Shown one piece after another: positions 1-8,672 of a stretch of 57,099 nucleotides of DNA. The notes under the pieces are model-generated. The model was not told the DNA's origin and searched no databases. It saw only the letters and a program-made list of their open reading frames with translations. The stretch is from assembly GCA_028875855.1 (NCBI GenBank), contig JAGWVA010000021.1:1-57099 (forward strand), given 5' to 3'. The DNA is from Paracoccaceae bacterium (GTDB lineage Bacteria > Pseudomonadota > Alphaproteobacteria > Rhodobacterales > Rhodobacteraceae). Each line of letters starts with the position of its first letter. Within the stretch, counting starts at the first letter, position 1. The translations under genes and the position numbers were made by a program.

Positions 1-2
1 AG

Positions 3-377
3 ACCAAGGGCGGGGTCCAGATCCTGTCCGTCATCCCGCCCGAAGAATTCAAATACTGGACCGGCGTCGTGGACATCATGCGGGCCGAGGCGCGCGAACG
101 CATTCAGGCGCATTTCGAGGTCTTCGCCAAATGGATGCGCTCGGGGCACGGGGTGGACCCCGAACTGGTGATCCGCGAGGGCGAGCCCGTGTCCGAGATC
201 CTCGACCAGATCCGCGAGGACCCGGAGATCGGGGTGCTGGTCCTTGGCGCGGGCACCGACAAGAGCGGGCCGGGCAAGCTCGTGACGCAGCTTTCCAAGA
301 CCTCCGGCACGCTGCCGATCCCGATCACCATCGTGCCGGGCGAGATGTCGAAGGAACGGCTGGAAGCGATCACCTGA
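3..377 (+). CDS. Universal stress protein, UspA family (5'-truncated by window edge)
   Basis: The frame is open from the left edge, reading TKGGVQILSVIPPEEF before the internal codons, so the true start lies outside the window. About 124 residues are visible. The end carries the UspA nucleotide-binding pattern: LVLGAGTDKSGPGKLV followed by a PITIVPG C-terminal strand, matching the usual GxxGxxxxxxGS..V..V layout in slightly altered form. Such proteins are small cytoplasmic ATP-binding stress factors. The stop is followed by an 80-base gap carrying the nfu promoter, so it is probably not in the same transcription unit as nfu. Family assignment is firm, exact role unknown. Confidence 0.8.
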   Translation, partial: TKGGVQILSVIPPEEFKYWTGVVDIMRAEARERIQAHFEVFAKWMRSGHGVDPELVIREGEPVSEILDQIREDPEIGVLVLGAGTDKSGPGKLVTQLSKTSGTLPIPITIVPGEMSKERLEAIT

Positions 378-389
378 GCCGCGGTTTCC

Positions 390-418
390 TTGACTCCGTC
401 CCGCGCAGGGCGCATATC
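390..418 (+). promoter_or_regulatory. Candidate sigma-70-type promoter of nfu
   Basis: TTGACT, a 17-base spacer and CATATC stand 40 bases ahead of the nfu start. The context (GCGGTTTCC before the -35 and CAGGGCGCATAT at the -10) recurs at the cold shock gene at 43340-43378, which supports it. The -10 matches TATAAT only partly. Confidence 0.5.
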
Positions 419-457
419 CGACCATAACAGTCGGAGATTGCGCCCGGAGGCTGCACC

Positions 458-1018
458 ATGTTCATCCAGACCGAATCCACGCCGAACCCGGCAACGCTGA
501 TGTTCCTGCCCGGTCAGACCGTGCTGGAAGACGGCACGGCGGATTTCGCCTCGGTCGAGGCGGCAGCGACCTCGCCGCTGGCCCGTCGCATCTTCGCCAC
601 GGGCTCCGTGCGCGGCGTGTTCCTCGGGCGCGACTTCGTGACGGTGACGAAATCGGACGATCTGTCCTGGGACCATGTGAAGCCCGCGATCCTCGGCGCG
701 ATCATGGAACACTTCCAGTCCGGCGATGCGGCCATCGAAGGCCCGCAGGCGGCCGCCCATGCCGATCAGGCGGATGGCCCGGATTCGGAAATCGTCGCCC
801 AGATCAAGGAACTGCTGGACACCCGCGTGCGCCCGGCAGTGGCCAATGACGGCGGCGACATCACCTTCCACGGCTTCGACCGCGGGATCGTTTACCTCTA
901 CATGAAAGGCGCCTGCGCGGGCTGCCCGTCCTCGACCCTCACGCTGAAGATGGGGATCGAGAACCTGCTGCGTCACTACATACCGGAAGTGCTCGAAGTC
1001 CGCGCGGTGGCTGCCTGA
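458..1018 (+). CDS. NifU family Fe-S cluster scaffold/carrier protein (Nfu)
   Basis: The 186-residue protein has an N-terminal Nfu domain (begins MFIQTESTPNPATLMFLPG, about residues 1-88), a short acidic linker, and a C-terminal NifU-like domain (about 110-184) with the cluster-binding pair Cys153 and Cys156 in KGACAGCPSS. Nfu proteins of this two-domain form hand Fe-S clusters to apo-enzymes in the cytoplasm. The ATG is preceded by GGAGG-like CCGGAGGCTGCACC. The next gene, tsaB, starts 11 bases after the stop, so nfu-tsaB-rimI look like one operon. Assignment is secure; client proteins are not known, though sdhB in this window is an obvious Fe-S enzyme. Confidence 0.93.
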   Translation: MFIQTESTPNPATLMFLPGQTVLEDGTADFASVEAAATSPLARRIFATGSVRGVFLGRDFVTVTKSDDLSWDHVKPAILGAIMEHFQSGDAAIEGPQAAAHADQADGPDSEIVAQIKELLDTRVRPAVANDGGDITFHGFDRGIVYLYMKGACAGCPSSTLTLKMGIENLLRHYIPEVLEVRAVAA

Positions 1019-1029
1019 ACGCCTGCGCA

Positions 1030-1668
1030 ATGTCCCTGCGCGATCCGCTGATCCTTGCCTTCGACACCTCGGCCGCGTTCTGCGCGGCCGCTGTGCTTTC
1101 GGGCGCCTCGGTCCTTGCCGCGGCCGAAGAGCCGATGTCCACGGGGCAGGCGGAACGGCTGTTCTCCCTGCTGGAGGAACTGCTGGCGCAGGCCGGCGCG
1201 GGCTGGGCGGACCTTGCCGCGATTGGCGTCGGCATCGGGCCGGGGAATTTCACCGGGGTGCGGCTTTCGGTTTCCGCCGCGCGCGGGCTTGCGCTGTCGG
1301 TGAAGCGCCCCGCCATCGGCGTGAGCCGGCTCGAGGCGCTTGCCGAAGGGCTGGACCGCCCGCTTGCCGTGATCGAGGACGCGCGGCGTGGGGCGGTCTA
1401 TGTGCAGCGTTTCCTGCCCGACAGGACCGAAGCGCCGGACCTGGCCGAGGCCGCGTCGCTTGATCTTGGCCCCCTGCCCCGCATCGGTTCGGGGGCGGAA
1501 CTGGTTCCCGGCGGGCCCGTTGTGGCGCCTGCGATGCCGCTTGCCGTGGCCATCGCCCGTCTTGCGGGCCAGCGTCTGGGCACCGACCAGCCACGCCCCG
1601 CGCCGCTTTACCTGCGCGCGGCGGATGCCGCCCCGCCCTCCGACCCGCCGCCGGAGATCCTGCCGTGA
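1030..1668 (+). CDS. tsaB: tRNA threonylcarbamoyladenosine biosynthesis protein TsaB
   Basis: The 212-residue protein starts with the ASKHA-fold strand LILAFDTSAAFCAAAV and has the family motif GIGPGNFTGVRLS at residues 68-80, equivalent to GPGSFTGLRIG of YeaZ/TsaB. It is a scaffold partner of TsaD and TsaE in making t6A37 of ANN-decoding tRNAs; it resembles TsaD but lacks the metal-binding histidines. Length is slightly short of the usual 220-230. It overlaps rimI by four bases (GTGA), a coupling commonly seen for tsaB-rimI in proteobacteria. Confidence 0.94.
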   Translation: MSLRDPLILAFDTSAAFCAAAVLSGASVLAAAEEPMSTGQAERLFSLLEELLAQAGAGWADLAAIGVGIGPGNFTGVRLSVSAARGLALSVKRPAIGVSRLEALAEGLDRPLAVIEDARRGAVYVQRFLPDRTEAPDLAEAASLDLGPLPRIGSGAELVPGGPVVAPAMPLAVAIARLAGQRLGTDQPRPAPLYLRAADAAPPSDPPPEILP

Positions 1669-2090
1669 CGCCGGACGCGCTGGCCCGGCTGCACGCCGCA
1701 TCCTTCACCACCCCGCGACCATGGAGCGCGGCGGAATTCGCGTCCCTCCTGTCTTCGCCCGGTGTCTTCCTGACCGGGACGGAGGCGGGCTTTGCCATGG
1801 GCCGCGCGGTGCTGGACGAGGCAGAGCTTCTCACGATCGTGATCGACCCCGCCCGACGCGGGCAAGGCCTTGGCCGCGCGCTTCTGGCCGCCTTTCACGC
1901 GGATGCCGCGGCACAGGGGGCCTGCCGCGCCTTCCTTGAGGTTTCCGCCGAAAACGCCCCGGCGATCGGTCTTTATCGCAGCGCGGGCTGGCAGGAAGAC
2001 GGCCGCCGCCCGCGCTATTACGCCACGCCCGAGGGGCGGCGCATCGACGCCCTGTTGTTCTCGCGCGGCCTTGAAACACGCGGAAATTGA
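1665..2090 (+). CDS. rimI: Ribosomal protein S18-alanine N-acetyltransferase, GNAT family
   Basis: The 141-residue GNAT protein has the acetyl-CoA pyrophosphate loop RRGQGLGRA at residues 64-72 and the RimI-like tail ENAPAIGLYRSAGWQEDGRR, in which the Tyr in GLYRSAGW is the usual general acid. It starts at GTG within the tsaB stop (GTGA). RimI acetylates the N-terminal alanine of S18 in E. coli; in alphaproteobacteria the substrate is inferred from the tsaB linkage, so another N-terminal substrate cannot be excluded. Confidence 0.85.
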   Translation: MTPDALARLHAASFTTPRPWSAAEFASLLSSPGVFLTGTEAGFAMGRAVLDEAELLTIVIDPARRGQGLGRALLAAFHADAAAQGACRAFLEVSAENAPAIGLYRSAGWQEDGRRPRYYATPEGRRIDALLFSRGLETRGN

Positions 2091-2242
2091 TCGTCCGGTC
2101 AGGATTTCCGAGGCGCCTGCAAGATCACCCTTGACCGCCCGCACCGCCTGCGTCCTTATTCGGCAATGATCCGCAGAGATCCGCCCCTGACGGGGAAACG
2201 CGCCCTCGGCGGACGCGACATGAGAACCGGGAGAGATTTCAC

Positions 2243-3232
2243 ATGAGCCTGATGCCCAAATTCCTGTGCGCCGCGGCCGCGCTGGCGCTGACCGCCGGGA
2301 CCGCTTTCGCGGAACCCGCGATCATCTACGACCTTGGCGGCAAGTATGACAAATCCTTCAACGAAGCCGCGTTCCACGGCGCCGAGCGTTGGGCCAAGGA
2401 ATCGGGCAAGAAGTTCCGCGAAGTGGAAATCCAGTCCGAAGCGCAGCGCGAACAGGTGCTGATGCGGCTGGCGCAGTCCGGCGCGAACCCGATTGCCATG
2501 ACCGGCTTCGCCTTCGCCGACGTGCTGAACAAGGTCGCCCCCGAATATCCGAAGACCAAGTTCGCCATCGTCGACTCGGTCGTCAAACAGCCGAACGTCG
2601 AATCCATCGTCTTCACCGAAGAGCAGGGTTCCTATCTCGTCGGCATGATGGCCGCGATGGCGTCGAAGTCCGGCACGGTGGGCTTCATCGGCGGCATGGA
2701 CATCCCGCTGATCCACAAGTTCGAATGCGGCTATGCGCAGGGCGTGAAGGCCGTCAACGCGAAGGCCAAGGTCATCGTCAACTATACCGGCACCACGCCC
2801 GCGGCCTGGAATGACCCGGTGAAGGGCGGCGAACTTGCCAAGGCGCAGATGAGCCAGGGCGCGGACGTGATCTACGCCGCGGCCGGCGGCACCGGCGTGG
2901 GCGTCCTGCAAGCGGCGGCCGACGGGAAGATCCTGTCGATCGGCGTGGACAGCAACCAGAACTACATGCACCCGGGCCAGGTCCTCACCTCGATGACCAA
3001 GCGAGTCGATAACGCGATCTACAACGTCTTCAAGGCGGGCGCGGACCTGAAGCCGGGCGTCAAGGTCATGGATCTCAAGGCTGGCGGCGTGGCCCCGGCG
3101 ATGGACGCGAACAACGCCAAGCTGGTCACCCCGGCAATGAAGGCCGCCGTGGAAAAGGCCACCAAGGGGATCGAAGACGGGACCATCAAGGTCCACGACT
3201 ACACCACCGACAACAAGTGCCCCGTGAACTGA
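2243..3232 (+). CDS. BMP-family ABC transporter substrate-binding protein (nucleoside-type)
   Basis: The 329-residue protein has a Sec signal peptide (hydrophobic AAAALALTAGTAFA, cleavage before EPAII around residue 24) and no lipobox, so it should be periplasmic and soluble. The mature part opens with IYDLGGKYDKSFNEAAFHG, the hallmark of the Bmp/PnrA/Med family that binds purine nucleosides (basic membrane protein family). Two Cys residues (FECGY and the C-terminal NKCPVN) may pair. It leads an operon with the double ATPase starting 7 bases later. The nucleoside substrate is inferred from the family and from the phosphorylase gene at the operon end. Confidence 0.9.
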   Translation: MSLMPKFLCAAAALALTAGTAFAEPAIIYDLGGKYDKSFNEAAFHGAERWAKESGKKFREVEIQSEAQREQVLMRLAQSGANPIAMTGFAFADVLNKVAPEYPKTKFAIVDSVVKQPNVESIVFTEEQGSYLVGMMAAMASKSGTVGFIGGMDIPLIHKFECGYAQGVKAVNAKAKVIVNYTGTTPAAWNDPVKGGELAKAQMSQGADVIYAAAGGTGVGVLQAAADGKILSIGVDSNQNYMHPGQVLTSMTKRVDNAIYNVFKAGADLKPGVKVMDLKAGGVAPAMDANNAKLVTPAMKAAVEKATKGIEDGTIKVHDYTTDNKCPVN

Positions 3233-3239
3233 GGGCCAG

Positions 3240-4817
3240 ATGGCGACGGTTGACACCCAGGGGCGGCAGGAGACTGCCGCCCCAGCCACTTCCGTGCCGG
3301 CGATCGAGCTGAGGGGCATTTCCAAGGCTTTCGGCCCGGTGCAGGCCAACAAGAACATCTCGATCACCGTGGCGCCGGGCACGATCCACGGCATCATCGG
3401 CGAGAACGGCGCGGGGAAATCGACGCTGATGTCGATCCTCTACGGCTTCTACAAGGCCGACGCGGGCGAGATCGTCATCAACGGCAAGGTCACGCCGATC
3501 CACGACAGCCAGGCCGCGATCCGCGCCGGCATCGGGATGGTGTTCCAGCATTTCAAGCTGGTGCAGAACTTCACCGTGCTGGAAAACGTGATCCTCGGCG
3601 CCGAGGACGGGGCGCTGCTGGGCCCGTCGTTGTCAAAGGCGCGCAAGACGCTGACCCAGCTTGCCAGGGAATACGAACTGAACGTGGACCCCGACGCGGT
3701 GATCGAGAACCTCTCGGTCGGCCACCAGCAGCGGGTCGAGATCCTCAAGGCGCTTTACCGGCAGGCGGATATCCTGATCCTCGACGAGCCGACCGGCGTG
3801 CTGACGCCCGCCGAGGCCGATCACCTGTTCCGCATCCTCGCCAACCTGAAGCGCGAGGGTAAGACGATCATCCTGATCACGCACAAGCTGCGCGAGATCA
3901 TGGAGATCACCGATACCGTCAGCGTGATGCGGCGCGGCGAGATGACGGCGACCGTCAGGACCGCCGACACCAATCCCGAACAGCTTGCCGAACTGATGGT
4001 CGGCCGCAAGGTCCTGCTGCGGGTAACGAAGAAACCCGCGACGCCCGGCAAGACCGTGCTGGAGGTCGAGAACCTCCACGTCACGGACCGGCACGGGGTC
4101 GAACGGCTCAAGGGCGTCTCGCTCAACGTGCGGGCGGGCGAGATCGTGGGCATCGCGGGCGTCGCCGGCAACGGTCAGTCGGAACTGCTGGAGGTTCTGG
4201 GCGGCTTCTGCGCCGGGACCGGCACGATCCGGATGAACGGCGCCCCGCTCGATCTCACGGGGCGGCATTCGGACGGCCAGACCCGGCGGCGCGACGGGAT
4301 TTCCCACGTGCCGGAAGACCGCCACCGGCTGGGCCTGATCCTCGACTTCGCGGCCTGGGAGAACATGGCCTTCGGCTATCACAACGACCCGGCCTACCAG
4401 CGTGGGCTGCTGATGGACAACGCGGGCCTCGTGAAAGAGACCGAGGCGAAGATGCAGCGCTTCGACGTGCGCCCGCCGGACCCGAAACTGGCGGCCAAGA
4501 ACTTCTCGGGCGGCAACCAGCAAAAGCTGGTCCTTGCGCGCGAGATCGAGCGGAACCCCGACCTGCTGCTGGTCGGTCAGCCGACGCGCGGGGTGGATAT
4601 CGGCGCGATCGAATTCATCCACCAGCAGATCGTGCGGCTGCGCGATGCGGGCAAGGCGATCCTTCTGGTCTCGGTCGAACTGGACGAGATCATGTCGCTG
4701 TCGGACCGTATCGCGGTGATGTTCGACGGCCGCATCATGGGCGAGCGCCTGCCGCAAGACACCGATGAACGCGAGCTTGGCCTGTTGATGGCCGGCATGA
4801 ACGGAAAGGCCGGCTGA
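3240..4817 (+). CDS. ABC transporter ATP-binding protein, tandem-domain nucleoside/sugar type
   Basis: 525 residues hold two ABC domains. The first has Walker A GENGAGKST (54-62), signature LSVGHQQRVEIL and Walker B ILILDEPT. The second has a degenerate Walker A (GVAGNGQSE), the signature FSGGNQQKLVLAREI and the altered Walker B LLLVGQPTRGVD, which is standard in the YufO/RbsA class where only one site hydrolyses ATP well. It would energise uptake with the two permeases that follow; the stop overlaps the first permease start by one base (TGATG). An N-terminal extension of about 20 residues is low-complexity. Confidence 0.93.
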   Translation: MATVDTQGRQETAAPATSVPAIELRGISKAFGPVQANKNISITVAPGTIHGIIGENGAGKSTLMSILYGFYKADAGEIVINGKVTPIHDSQAAIRAGIGMVFQHFKLVQNFTVLENVILGAEDGALLGPSLSKARKTLTQLAREYELNVDPDAVIENLSVGHQQRVEILKALYRQADILILDEPTGVLTPAEADHLFRILANLKREGKTIILITHKLREIMEITDTVSVMRRGEMTATVRTADTNPEQLAELMVGRKVLLRVTKKPATPGKTVLEVENLHVTDRHGVERLKGVSLNVRAGEIVGIAGVAGNGQSELLEVLGGFCAGTGTIRMNGAPLDLTGRHSDGQTRRRDGISHVPEDRHRLGLILDFAAWENMAFGYHNDPAYQRGLLMDNAGLVKETEAKMQRFDVRPPDPKLAAKNFSGGNQQKLVLAREIERNPDLLLVGQPTRGVDIGAIEFIHQQIVRLRDAGKAILLVSVELDEIMSLSDRIAVMFDGRIMGERLPQDTDERELGLLMAGMNGKAG

Positions 4818-5911
4818 TGGACAGACTGCCGAAATGGGCCGATGCGGTGCTCGTGCCGCTGATCTCGATCGTCATTGCCTTCCTGCTGTCGGCGCTGGTG
4901 ATCCTCGGGATCGGCGAGAACCCGGTCAACGCGCTTGGCATCATGATTCAGGGCGCGCTCGGCTCCACCTACGGATGGGGCTACACGCTCTATTACGCGA
5001 CGAACTTCACCTTCACCGGCCTTGCCGTCGCGGTGGCGTTCCATGGGAGCCTGTTCAACATCGGCGGTGACGGGCAGGCGCAACTGGGCGGGCTTGGCGT
5101 GGCGCTGGCCTGCCTGATGATCCCCTGGCCGAACTGGTGGCTGGCGCTTCTGGGTGCCACGGCAGCCTCGGCGCTGTTCGGGGCGGCCTGGGCGGCGATT
5201 CCGGCCTGGCTTCAGGCCAAGCGGGGCAGCCATATCGTGATCACCACGATCATGTTCAACTTCATCGGCTCGGGCCTGATGCTGTATGTCATCAAGAACT
5301 TCCTCAAGCCCGTCGGCTCGATGGACCCGGCCTCGGCCAACTTCCCGAAGGTCACGGCCCTGCCGAACCTGAGTTCGGTTCTTGGCATCTTCGGCATCCC
5401 CTTCTCAAAGCAGACGCCCGCCAACATCACGCTGCTGATCGCGCTGATCGCCTGCGTGGTCGTGTGGCTCCTGATCTGGCACACGCGCTTTGGCTTTGCG
5501 CTGCGGGCTTTCGGCAAGTCGGAACCGGCTGCGCGCTATGCCGGGATCAGCCCGGTGAAGATCACCATGGCGGCAATGCTGATCTCGGGCGCGCTGGCGG
5601 GGATGATGTCGATCAACAACGTCATGGGTGAAAGCGGGCGGCTGGTGCTGAACTCGTCCGAAGGGGCGGGCTTCATCGGCATCGCGGTCGCGCTGATGGG
5701 CCGGTCGCATCCCCTGGGCGTGCTGCTGGCGGCGATCCTCTTCGGCTTCCTTTACCAAGGCGGGGCCGAGCTTGCGATGTGGACGACGATCCCGCCGCAA
5801 CTCATCTGGGTGATCCAGGCGCTGGTGATCCTGTTCACCGGGGCGCTCGACAACATGGTCCGGATGCCGGTCGAGGCCGCGTTCCGCAAATTCGGCAAGC
5901 GGGGGAACTGA
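4817..5911 (+). CDS. ABC transporter permease (nucleoside uptake, YufP-type)
   Basis: A 364-residue integral membrane protein with about 8-10 hydrophobic segments, starting MDRLPKWADAVLVPLISIVIA. The region FHGSLFNIGGDGQAQLGGLG and the EPAARYAGISPVKI cytoplasmic loop are typical of the BPD_transp_2 permeases that pair with Bmp binding proteins. The start codon overlaps the ATPase stop (TGATG) and the stop overlaps the next permease start by one base, so subunits are translationally coupled. Confidence 0.92.
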   Translation: MDRLPKWADAVLVPLISIVIAFLLSALVILGIGENPVNALGIMIQGALGSTYGWGYTLYYATNFTFTGLAVAVAFHGSLFNIGGDGQAQLGGLGVALACLMIPWPNWWLALLGATAASALFGAAWAAIPAWLQAKRGSHIVITTIMFNFIGSGLMLYVIKNFLKPVGSMDPASANFPKVTALPNLSSVLGIFGIPFSKQTPANITLLIALIACVVVWLLIWHTRFGFALRAFGKSEPAARYAGISPVKITMAAMLISGALAGMMSINNVMGESGRLVLNSSEGAGFIGIAVALMGRSHPLGVLLAAILFGFLYQGGAELAMWTTIPPQLIWVIQALVILFTGALDNMVRMPVEAAFRKFGKRGN

Positions 5912-6876
5912 TGAGCTTCGAAACCCTGATCTCGATCCTCGACAGCACGATCCGGCTGGGAACGCCCCTGCTGCTCGCCTGCCTTGCGGGGCTCTTTTCC
6001 GAACGCTCGGGCATCTTCGACATCGGGCTCGAGGGCAAGATGCTGGTCGCGGCCTTCCTCTCGGCGGCGGTCGCCTACCTGACCCACAATGCCTGGCTGG
6101 GCCTGTTGGCGGGGATCGCGGGGTCGCTGGTCTTCTCGATGATCCATGGGCTTGCCTCGATCACCTTCCGGGGGAACCAGCTCATATCAGGCGTGGCGAT
6201 CAACATGCTGGCGTCCGGCATCACCGTGCTGGTGGGGCAGAACTGGTTCCACCTTGGCGGCGGCACGCCCGCCCTGTCGGACAGCGCCCGGTTCAACGAC
6301 ATCACCCTGCCGCTGGCCAAGACGCTGAGCGGGGTGCCCTATCTCGGGCGGATCTACGACCAGCTCATCTCGGGCCATTCGATCCTTGTCTATGTCGCCT
6401 TCCTCGCCGTGCCCGCGACATGGTGGGTTCTGTTCAAGACCCGCTTCGGCCTGCGCCTGCGCGCGGTGGGCGAGAACCCGTCCGCCGTGGATACGGCCGG
6501 CGTCTCGGTCGTGGGGCTGCGCTACGGGGCGCTTGTCATCACCGGCATCCTGTGCGGGCTGGCGGGCAGCTACCTGTCCACCTCGCTCGCCGCGGGCTTC
6601 GGCAAGGAAATGACAGCGGGGCGCGGCTATATCGCGCTGGCGGCCCTGATCTTTGCCAAATGGCGGCCGTGGCAGGCGCTCGGAGCCACCATGTTCTTCG
6701 GCTTCCTGGCGGCGCTCTCGATCCGCTACGCGACCATCGACATCGGGTTTCTGGTGATCCCGAGCGAGTTCATGGACGCCCTGCCCTACATCCTGACCGT
6801 GGTCATCCTTGCGGGCTTCGTCGGCAAGGCGATCCCGCCCCGCGCCGGAGGTGAGCCCTATGTCAAGGAACGCTGA
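5911..6876 (+). CDS. ABC transporter permease (nucleoside uptake, YufQ-type)
   Basis: I chose the ATG at 5911, which overlaps the preceding stop (TGATG); the frame is open further upstream but lies inside the first permease. 321 residues, hydrophobic throughout, beginning MSFETLISILDSTIRLGTPLL and containing SERSGIFDIGLEGKM, the counterpart of the FNIGGDGQ motif in its partner, and the loop ENPSAVDTAGVSV. It forms the heterodimeric membrane channel with the previous protein. Its last 17 bases overlap the phosphorylase gene. Confidence 0.92.
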   Translation: MSFETLISILDSTIRLGTPLLLACLAGLFSERSGIFDIGLEGKMLVAAFLSAAVAYLTHNAWLGLLAGIAGSLVFSMIHGLASITFRGNQLISGVAINMLASGITVLVGQNWFHLGGGTPALSDSARFNDITLPLAKTLSGVPYLGRIYDQLISGHSILVYVAFLAVPATWWVLFKTRFGLRLRAVGENPSAVDTAGVSVVGLRYGALVITGILCGLAGSYLSTSLAAGFGKEMTAGRGYIALAALIFAKWRPWQALGATMFFGFLAALSIRYATIDIGFLVIPSEFMDALPYILTVVILAGFVGKAIPPRAGGEPYVKER

Positions 6877-7666
6877 CGACCTTGCCGCGCTGATCCGCGC
6901 CCGCGCGGGCGACGCGCCGGTCCGGCTTGGCCTGATCCTCGGGTCCGGCCTCGGGCACCTTGCCGATGCGGTGAAAGGGGTCGCGATCCCCTACGCCGAT
7001 CTGGAGGGCTTTCCGCACGCGGGCGTGTCGGGCCACAATCCGAACCTTGTCGTCGGCACGTTGGAAGGCCAGCGCGTCGCCGTCTTCGGGGGCCGGGCGC
7101 ATTACTACGAAAGCGGGCGCGCCGATGCGATGCGCCTGCCGCTCGAGGTGCTGGTGGCGCTTGGCGCCGACACGATGATCGCCACCAACGCCGCCGGATC
7201 GCTGCGCCCCGACATGGCGACGGGCGAATTGATGCTGCTGTCGGATCACATCAACTTCTCGGGCCTCAATCCCCTGATCGGAGAGCCGTCGGACGCACGT
7301 TTCGTGCCGATGACGCAGGCCTACGACCCCGCGCTGCGCGCCGCGCTGAAAGCGGCGGCCAAGGCCGAGGACGTGGCCCTGCACGACGGCGTCTATGCCT
7401 GGTATTCCGGCCCGTCGTTCGAGACCCCGGCCGAGATCCGCGCGATCCGAACGCTGGGCGCGGATGCGGTCGGCATGTCCACCGTGCCCGAAGTGATCCT
7501 TGCCCGCTTCCTCGGGCTGAAGGTCGCAGCACTTTCCACCATCACCAACATGGCGGCGGGACTGGGCACGGAGGCGATCAGTCACGAGCATACGAAGGCG
7601 ATGGCGCCACTGGGCGCGGCAAAACTGGAACGGGTGCTGCGGCAATACTTGCAAAAAATGGAATAG
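6860..7666 (+). CDS. Purine nucleoside phosphorylase, trimeric (type I) family
   Basis: Start at ATG 6860, preceded by GGAGGTGAG; it overlaps the upstream permease by 17 bases. 268 residues with the type I PNP signatures: LGLILGSGLGHLADAV near the N-terminus, the GRAHYYESGR phosphate-site motif, VLVALGADTMIATNAAGSL, and the purine-site region YAWYSGPSFETPAEIRAIRTLGADAVGMSTVPE. It cleaves imported purine nucleosides with phosphate to the base and ribose-1-phosphate in the cytoplasm. Being the last gene of the uptake operon strongly implies that nucleosides are the transported substrate. A second, unrelated phosphorylase (deoD) lies at 16386. Confidence 0.93.
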   Translation: MSRNADDLAALIRARAGDAPVRLGLILGSGLGHLADAVKGVAIPYADLEGFPHAGVSGHNPNLVVGTLEGQRVAVFGGRAHYYESGRADAMRLPLEVLVALGADTMIATNAAGSLRPDMATGELMLLSDHINFSGLNPLIGEPSDARFVPMTQAYDPALRAALKAAAKAEDVALHDGVYAWYSGPSFETPAEIRAIRTLGADAVGMSTVPEVILARFLGLKVAALSTITNMAAGLGTEAISHEHTKAMAPLGAAKLERVLRQYLQKME

Positions 7667-7748
7667 GTGTTAGCTCTGAAAGGAGAGGACCCCATTCACA
7701 CCCGTGTTCCGCAGGCGGCGGGCACACAAACGCGCCGGATGATCCGCA

Positions 7749-8672
7749 ATGCAGATCTACCTGCCCATCGCCGAGGTATCCGTTAACGCCTTCCTGCTGT
7801 TGGGGATCGGTGGCGGTGTCGGGTTGCTGTCGGGCATGTTCGGTGTCGGCGGCGGCTTCCTGATCACGCCGCTTCTGCTGTTCATCGGCATTCCGCCCGG
7901 CGTGGCCGTGGCCACCGGCGCGAACCAGGTCGTCGCGGCCTCGGTCTCGGGGCTGATGGTCCACATCCGCCGCCGCACGGTGGACTTCAAGATGGGGACC
8001 GTCATGCTGGTCGGCGGCTTCGTCGGGTCGAACCTCGGGATCTTCGTCTTCGAACTGATGAAACGCGCCGGGCAGACGGAACTTTTCGTGCAGTTTTCCT
8101 ATGTCGCGCTGATGGGCACCATCGGCCTGATGATGTTTCAGGAAAGCTTTCGCGCGATCCGGCGGGCGCGCAAGGCGCCGGACGAGGTCCGCCCCCCCCG
8201 GGCGCATCACAACTTCGTCCAGCGTTGGCCGCTGAAGATGAAGTTCCGCACCTCGGGACTTTACATCAGCGTGCTGCCGCCGCTTGGCATCGGCGTTTTC
8301 GTGGGCTTCCTGTCCTCGTCCATGGGCGTCGGCGGCGGCTTCATCATCGTGCCCGCGATGATCTACCTGCTGGGGATGAACACGCGCGTGGTGGTCGGCA
8401 CCTCGTTGTTCCAGATCATCTTCGTCACCGCCTATTCGGTGATGGCCCATGCCATCGCCAACCAGACGGTGGACATGGCACTGGCGGTCCTGCTGATCGT
8501 GGGCGGCGTGGTCGGCGCGCAGATCGGCACCCAGATCGGCTTTCGGCTCAAGGCCGAACAGATGCGCATCCTGCTGGCGCTCTTGGTGCTGGCGGTCAGC
8601 TTCAAGATCGGGCTGGACCTCGTCCTGCGCCCGCATGAGCTTTACACGATCCGCTCGGTGAACCACCCATGA
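7749..8672 (+). CDS. Sulfite exporter TauE/SafE family membrane protein
   Basis: 307 residues with about eight membrane segments and an internal duplication: GMFGVGGGFLITPLL in the first half and SSMGVGGGFIIVPAM in the second, the diagnostic repeat of the TauE/SafE family. Members export sulfite/organosulfonates or related anions; the substrate here is unknown. It overlaps the following TIGR02186 gene by four bases (ATGA), a pairing that recurs in alphaproteobacteria. Confidence 0.9.
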   Translation: MQIYLPIAEVSVNAFLLLGIGGGVGLLSGMFGVGGGFLITPLLLFIGIPPGVAVATGANQVVAASVSGLMVHIRRRTVDFKMGTVMLVGGFVGSNLGIFVFELMKRAGQTELFVQFSYVALMGTIGLMMFQESFRAIRRARKAPDEVRPPRAHHNFVQRWPLKMKFRTSGLYISVLPPLGIGVFVGFLSSSMGVGGGFIIVPAMIYLLGMNTRVVVGTSLFQIIFVTAYSVMAHAIANQTVDMALAVLLIVGGVVGAQIGTQIGFRLKAEQMRILLALLVLAVSFKIGLDLVLRPHELYTIRSVNHP